Shown: positions 59,195 through 64,000 of the stretch, in pieces
How the letters are laid out: the number at the start of each line of letters is the position of its first letter
Numbering within the stretch: the first letter of the stretch is position 1
Origin: Gymnogyps californianus
Taxonomy: Eukaryota > Chordata > Aves > Accipitriformes > Cathartidae
DNA length: 64,000 nt
Reading direction: 5' to 3'
Assembly (NCBI RefSeq): GCF_018139145.2
Contig: NC_059477.1
Span: 44,963,721-45,027,720, forward strand
Translations under genes and position numbers: made by a program
The notes under the pieces: generated by a model
Told to the model about the DNA's origin: nothing
The model's database searches: none
The model's input: the letters and a program-made list of their open reading frames with translations, nothing else

Positions 59195-61013
59195 CTCGTC
59201 GCTTTGGCGTAGGGCCCGTCGAGCGCTTCCCGTCTCGTGAAGGGAGCCTCGAGGGTGTTTTGCCTCACGGATGTTTCCGGTCGGTCGCCTTTGCGGAGGC
59301 GATCCGGGCCGGAACGACAGCTTTGCTCTCAAAAGTTCTGTTTCTGTGGAGATCCCCTACAGCATTTTATCCCTGCGTCCTTATGGGCTTAGGTCTTAAA
59401 GCCTGACTTCTCACACATCCATTGTTCTGGTTTTGTATTGCATTGCAACACTCTATTGGTTTTGACTACCATCTGAGACCGCCTCGCTTTTGCAGCGCGT
59501 TGTGTTGTGTTGCATTGTATCGCTCCTGTCTTTGGTTTTGTATTGCATTGGTCTGTACTTGTATCGGCTGAGATCTGAGACTGTGTTGCACTGTACAACC
59601 CTGTATCGTGTTTTGTCTCATTGCGGTGCTCTGTATTTGTATCGACTGCCATCTGAGACCGTCTTGTGTTGTATTGCTCTGTATTTGAATTTGCACTGCA
59701 TTGTTTGGCTCTGTATTGGTTTTGTATTGTATTGCTCTATATTTGAATTTGTACTGCCATTTGAGACCGTCTTGCAATGTATGGCCCTGTATCGCATCTT
59801 GTCTCACATTGCAGCGCTCTGTATTTGTGTCGACCGCCGTTTGAGACAGTCTTGCATTGTATCGCTCTGTATTTGGTTTTGTATTGCATTGTACGGCCCT
59901 GTATTGTGTGTTTTGCATTGCAGCGCTCTGTATTTGTGTCGACCGCTGTTTGAGACCGTCTTGCGTTGTATCGCTCAGCATTTGGTTTTGTATTGCATTG
60001 TATGGCCCTGTAATGTGTGTTGTCTTGCATGGCAGCGCTCTGTATTTGTGTTGACTGCCATTTGAGACTGTCTTGCATTGGACGACCCCCTATTGTGTGT
60101 TGTCTCACACTGCAGCGCTCTGTATTGTGTTTTGTCTTGACTGTGATCTAAGCGTGTTGCATCGTATGGTCCTATACTTGCACGTGCATCGCACGGCTCT
60201 GTTTGCGTCTGTATTGTATGGCATTGCCGAGCCAGCGTAGAGGGTTAAAGCGACTTTGGGGTCTCGGTGCGCGGGAGCAGAGCGGATCGCGATTGGATTG
60301 CGGGGTAGCGTGAGGTAAACCGGTAACTCAGCAATGGTATTCCTGTTGTTTTTGCAGGCACATTGCGGCAAGGCTCTAGGAACGGTCGAGGCATCGAGGT
60401 CCGAGGAGCGGCACGACAGGCTTCGGAGCGGTCGGTCGCTTTGGGGCGGATCGGTCGGTACGACGCTCTCGACTATCGAGCGCCACGGAGGACCTTGACA
60501 GCGATGAGTTATTTTTGGAAGTGGAGCGGATCTGCGGAGGGCTCCTCTCTCACAGATGTAGTGTGTATTAATCAGCTTTGGTTTGTCTTGGCAGGTGACC
60601 GAGGGGCAGGAGGCGATTAAAGGAACCTTGCATTTAGGCGATGCAGCTGCCATTGAGGATGGCCATCGAGGGCGGACCGTGACCCGTGGCACCGTGAAAG
60701 CTAAGTAGCGGGGCAAAAATCCACGGGTGGCAGAGACCACGCATGGCCAAACATTGGCATAACGGGAGGGTAGTTTGTGGGGAGTCAGCCTCGTGCAGGT
60801 AGAGGGAGCGATAAGCATTGAGATGCGTGCACCGGCAAAGCAGCTCTGGGATGGGCAGGTGGAGTCATGCAGTATGTCTAGTGTGTGTTCATATGTGTCC
60901 CTTATCTAATGTGGTGATGTTTGTCTTAGCCTTCATGCCTGAGGAGCCTCAGGCATTCTCACATCCTACCGCGATCGCGGTAGCCATCTGTCGCGCCTCC
61001 TCGGGCTCGAGTT
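59195..61013 (+). repeat. Array unit U6 (~1.8 kb) carrying an inserted minisatellite
   Basis: Left marker is GCCCGTCGAGCGCTTCCCG near 59210. The middle is occupied by a ~100-bp tandem repeat (59430-60200). E-d/E-e-like pieces start at about 60359 (TTTTTGCAG before). E-g is at 60595-60700, with donor decayed to CTAAGT. The most diverged unit. Confidence 0.55.
59430..60200. repeat. ~80-111-bp tandem repeat inside U6
   Basis: About seven units containing GCTCTGTATTTGTGTCGAC, TTTGAGAC, TTGCATTGTATCGC and TGTATTGCATTG. The marker TTTGAGAC or TCTGAGAC lies near 59472, 59571, 59651, 59761, 59847, 59950 and 60061. Cysteine/leucine-rich frames over it are composition effects. Confidence 0.85.
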
Positions 61014-61425
61014 ATCGGCATAGCGCCAATCGAGCGCGTCTCATCTCGCGGCGTGACGTAGAAGCGTGACGCCGCCGGTCCGGTTTAGCATCATAGGTGC
61101 ATTTGGCCAGTCTTTCTCGTGGCTCTCGCTCGGGCTTTGACATCGGGTCTCGTCTCTGACTCTCTTTCTGGAGAGTTCTTCCAGGGGTTTCTTCCCTGTG
61201 TCATCCTAGTCTTAAATTTTTCCCAGCCATTTGTCTCCATCGGTCATCGCGGTTTCATCGCCTGTCTTTCATCCAGAGCCGTGGCGTTCCCCCGTGGCAA
61301 GCCACGCCGGAGCTTCTGTGTCACGCGGCCTCGGCACGGTTGCGCATAGTCTCGGGCTGTGTCTTTTGGTCTGGCATTAACCATACCTTGTGTGGTATTC
61401 TTGTATCCTTAGCTCATGTTTGTAG

Positions 61426-61467
<42 letters not shown>

Positions 61468-61870
61468 AGGCGGAGCTGCTTTGCCTGTGGGCGTAGCGAT
61501 TCTGGCTGGGGTGGAACGGTCCAAGTGTGGGATGCTAATCTGTCCATTAGCATGGCCTGTTCGGGTGGAGGTTGTGTGGGCTGGTTTTGGGGGTTGCTGG
61601 CTATGGACAAGTGGGCCGTAGAGTCCCTTCTGTTGTGTTTTGCAGGTGCCGTGGGGCGATTCGGATCCTCGGAGCGAATCCTTGAGCGAATTCTGCCAGA
61701 CTGTACGATTTGATGCAAAGAAGGAGCGGGAGCGGTGCATGTAGTGAAGAGTCTTCCTTGGCTTCTGGTTATGAAGGCCGATGCTTTGGAACTGTGCGGA
61801 GCAGTGATGTTTTGAGGCACACGGTGAGGCAGTTCCAGGCATGACTCTAGAATTGGGGCGATCTGCCATT
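61014..61870 (+). other. Start of a further array unit and its 3' flank
   Basis: Begins with the unit marker ATAGCGCCAATCGAGCGCGT and has the GGAGCTGCTTTGCCTGTGGG landmark near 61473. An exon-like start at 61646 follows TTTTGCAG. The unit then passes into the 373-bp repeat rather than a full set of monomers. Confidence 0.5.
61429..61464. repeat. (GT)18 microsatellite
   Basis: 36 bases of uninterrupted GT. Confidence 0.95.
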
Positions 61871-62617
61871 GTGGCAGGCGGGCGGCAGAATGGATCTGTT
61901 CTGAGTGAGGGGTGGAATGAGCGGGTGTTGAACGAGTGTTAGTTTCTGAGTGGGTCTAACCATGTATGTGTGGATTTTTTTATTTCAGGTTGTATTTGAT
62001 GTTGCGACAGTAAATTTTTTTATTTAAATTAGAATAAAAAAAACCCCAGCCGGGGGATTTTTTTTTTTTTTCCCCTGGCTGGGTTTTTTTTTTCCCCGGT
62101 CCCGGCCGCTCTGCGAGGCGACGATCGTCGCCAATGTTTGGACGGAGGTCAGGCTCGGGCCGTGGTTTTTGCAGGCAGGGCATTTTTGGAGGCCCCCGGG
62201 AACGGCGTTCCCGGGAGCATCGGTCACGGGGCGACGGCCCGTTGTGGCAGGCGGGCGGCAGAATGGATCTGTTCTGAGTGAGGGGTGGAATGAGTGGGTG
62301 TTGAACGAGTGTTAGTTTCTGAGTGGGTCTAACCATGTATGTGTGGATTTTTTTATTTCAGGTTGTATTTGATGTTGCGACAGTAAATTTTTTTATTTAA
62401 ATTAGAATAAAAAAAACCCCAGCCGGGGGATTTTTTTTTTTTTTCCCCTGGCTGGGTTTTTTTTTTCCCCGGTCCCGGCCGCTCTGCGAGGCGACGATCG
62501 TCGCCAATGTTTGGACGGAGGTCAGGCTCGGGCCGTGGTTTTTGCAGGCAGGGCATTTTTGGAGGCCCCCGGGAACGGCGTTCCCGGGGAGCATCGGTCA
62601 CGGGGCGACGGCCCGTT
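61871..62617. repeat. ~373-bp tandem repeat, two near-identical copies
   Basis: Copies 61871-62243 and 62244-62617 both start GTGGCAGGCGGGCGGCAGAA and differ at only a few bases. Each contains TTTTTTATTTCAG followed by an AT-rich stretch with AATAAA. A hairpin-forming CCCCAGCCGGGGGA / TCCCCTGGCTGGG pair follows. Each also has the 16-bp palindrome GGCGACGATCGTCGCC (62117-62132 and 62490-62505) and the dyad CCCGGGAAC-GGC-GTTCCCGGG (62195-62215 in copy 1). Confidence 0.93.
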
Positions 62618-63010
62618 GTGGCAGGCGGGCGGCAGAATGGATGAGCTGAGAGCGAGGGGTGGTTTGTGTGGTAGCTGAATGAGTGGTGTGTTTTGCATGT
62701 GTCTAACCTTGTATGATGGTGTGGTTTTTTATTTTTCTTTGAAGGTTGTATGTGGAAGTGTGGGTTGGTTTTTTTGTTTTTTTTTAATAAATGCTTAGGA
62801 AAAAAACAAAACAAACCCCAGCCAGGGGACTCCCCCCCCCGCCCCGCTGGGTTTTTTTTCCCCCTGGTTCTGGCTGCTCCTTGAGGTGATGTTTGTTGCC
62901 AATGTTTGGGTAGTGTTTGGGCCAGGGTTTTTGAAGGTGGGGTGATTTTTCAAGGCCCCAGGAATGCTGTTCCTGGGGAGCTCTCCCCTGGAATGCTGTT
63001 CCTGGGGAGC
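62618..63010. repeat. Third, diverged copy of the 373-bp repeat
   Basis: Starts with the same GTGGCAGGCGGGCGGCAGAA but is strongly diverged, with C/G lost at CpG positions (GATGTTTGTTGCC where copies 1 and 2 have GACGATCGTCGCC). It contains its own tandem pair of AATGCTGTTCCTGGGGAGCT near 62964-63027. Confidence 0.8.
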
Positions 63011-63261
63011 TCTCCCCTGGAATGTGCCAATTCCCTGTCATTGGAGGGAGGTATGTTTAGTGGACCATCATGGGAAGAGGGTTGTGGATGTAGTGGTTGA
63101 AGGGTGGGGTGAGTGAGACTAGAAGGCCAACATTGAGGAGGAGTGGGTTGTGAAGCAGGTGGGCTTGCCTGTGTCTTACATTGGTAGGATAGTAAATTGT
63201 TTTGATGGGTGTTGTAGTTTATGATGTAATGATATTTCTCAATGTTTCTTTTTGTGTGCAG

Positions 63262-63427
63262 GTGTGAAAGCGAAGCCTGCCGAGATGAGCGGAGCTCGCT
63301 CGCTTTCTGCCTGGGAATACAAATTGCAGAGATGACATCACCTCAAAGAGGAAAACTTTATATGTGCAAAGCAATAGAGCGAGTATGTAACTGGAGCGAG
63401 AGGTGTGGAAAAGGCGCTCTCTACTAG
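63262..63427 (+). other. Exon-like segment after the 373-bp repeat
   Basis: Follows TTTTTGTGTGCAG. Its first ~35 bases (GTGTGAAAGCGAAGCCTGCC, then GATGAGCGGA) resemble E-d of the array. A donor-like AGGTAGAG follows at 63427. A 61-codon frame (63242-63427) spans it; no recognisable protein. Confidence 0.4.
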
Positions 63428-64000
63428 GTAGAGAATTGCAGGCACTAAATAGTTGGCCTTGCTATTAAGGTAATAATGAATTTTTAGGGTTTAGATGTAT
63501 TTATAAAGATGAGTAAAAAGTGAATAAATGTAATAGTCATTAGTAGATTGATGAGGCAGTAAGTATTGTTTATCATTGTTGTACAAGTACATTCTCGAAT
63601 TGAAATGTAATAGAAAACTTAATTGGAGTCAGTAATGGACAAATGTAAACATAGAAACAGCTTAAAAAGGAATTATAGGCAGTAATGTATCCCAATTGTA
63701 ATCACGGTAGTAACCAAAATTGCAAACAAAAGCGCAAAGCTGAGCGGGCGTCTCTAATGCCCGTAGGTCAATGTAGCCGTCGGAAAGAAAAAATTTACAA
63801 TTGTCGATAGCTCTCGCTGGGGACCACAAAATAAAGTAAAGTTTGTGAAGGGTAATTTAAATGAGAATTAGGCATTGGAAGGAGAGCTGTCAATACCTAT
63901 AGGTAAATGTAGCTGTTGACAGGTTAAAGGAAAGGATGTGTGTTACTGGCTCCTAAGTAGATCTCAATTAGTTGTGTAAAGGTTTTCTTTTGATTGCCTT
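63428..64000. other. AT-rich sequence with a short internal repeat, no gene seen
   Basis: AT-rich. A phrase like CTAATGCCCGTAGGTCAATG then TAGCCGTCGG at about 63755 is echoed at about 63890 (CAATACCTATAGGTAAATG then TAGCTGTTGAC), about 130 bases later. It might be part of a further repeat that continues outside the window. Confidence 0.5.

Noticed and set aside
57120..59400. Ribosomal DNA spacer because of high GC and short repeats
   Set aside because: No 18S, 5.8S or 28S motif is visible anywhere in the window.
1..64000. CRISPR array, bacterial operons, tRNA genes
   Set aside because: The sequence is avian-type eukaryotic DNA. The direct repeats are minisatellites without spacer structure, and no cloverleaf-type tRNA sequence was noticed.

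Overview
The window is eukaryotic and almost certainly avian. Several segments match the widespread bird LTRs of endogenous retroviruses: one type opening TGTCCTGGTTTC and ending in a TTAACCCCAG-type 3' end, and one opening TGTGGCAAGG. These were recognised by eye and from memory, not by search. I find no protein-coding gene I can name. The long reading frames over the C-rich tracts are by-products of a repeat that lacks stop codons on either strand. The window is a mosaic of tandem repeats, LTR insertions, duplicated blocks and one exon-like array. It could be a dot microchromosome, a sex-chromosome ampliconic region or a subtelomere; the sequence alone does not decide.

Layout. 1-388: C-rich minisatellite ending at a 500-N gap (389-888). 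889-2870: T-rich ~86-bp degenerate repeat. 2880-6560: CT-rich ~280-bp repeat, interrupted by a complete LTR (5280-5858) with 5-bp target duplications. 6560-9336: conserved block with a TATA-type promoter-like segment and three exon-like segments, cut off by an LTR end. 9386-11981: main C-rich minisatellite. 11982-15837: second copy of the T-rich, CT-rich and promoter block, ending at a 28-A tract. 15866-23440: mosaic with a ~1-kb duplicated segment (P, 16189-17197; Q, 21740-22755), AT-rich ~62-bp repeats and two more C-rich arrays. 23440-26094: T-rich repeat, a ~980-bp LTR, T-rich repeat, GC-rich sequence and the start of another LTR. 26095-41000 and 41501-56413 are near-identical 14.9-kb copies on either side of a 500-N gap; this arrangement looks like two contig ends that overlap and were not merged. 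Each copy holds the T-rich repeat, a truncated LTR, the CT-rich repeat, the promoter-like block and three ~2-kb units of the exon-like array. 56008-61013: three further units (one internally deleted). 61429-61464: (GT)n. 61871-63010: ~373-bp tandem repeat rich in dyad symmetry. 63262-64000: one last exon-like segment and AT-rich sequence.

The most interesting structure is the array at about 34.5-41.0 kb, continuing at 56.0-61.0 kb. It consists of ~1.8-2.1-kb units, each containing up to seven short segments (41-106 bases) bounded by splice-like pyrimidine-CAG and GTRAG motifs. Their spacing is about 146 bp, most regular at 57977-58916. It lies downstream of a TATA-containing block with a good splice donor. 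It may be a repetitive multi-exon transcript, probably non-coding, or a higher-order satellite whose monomer happens to carry splice-like motifs. RNA evidence would decide.
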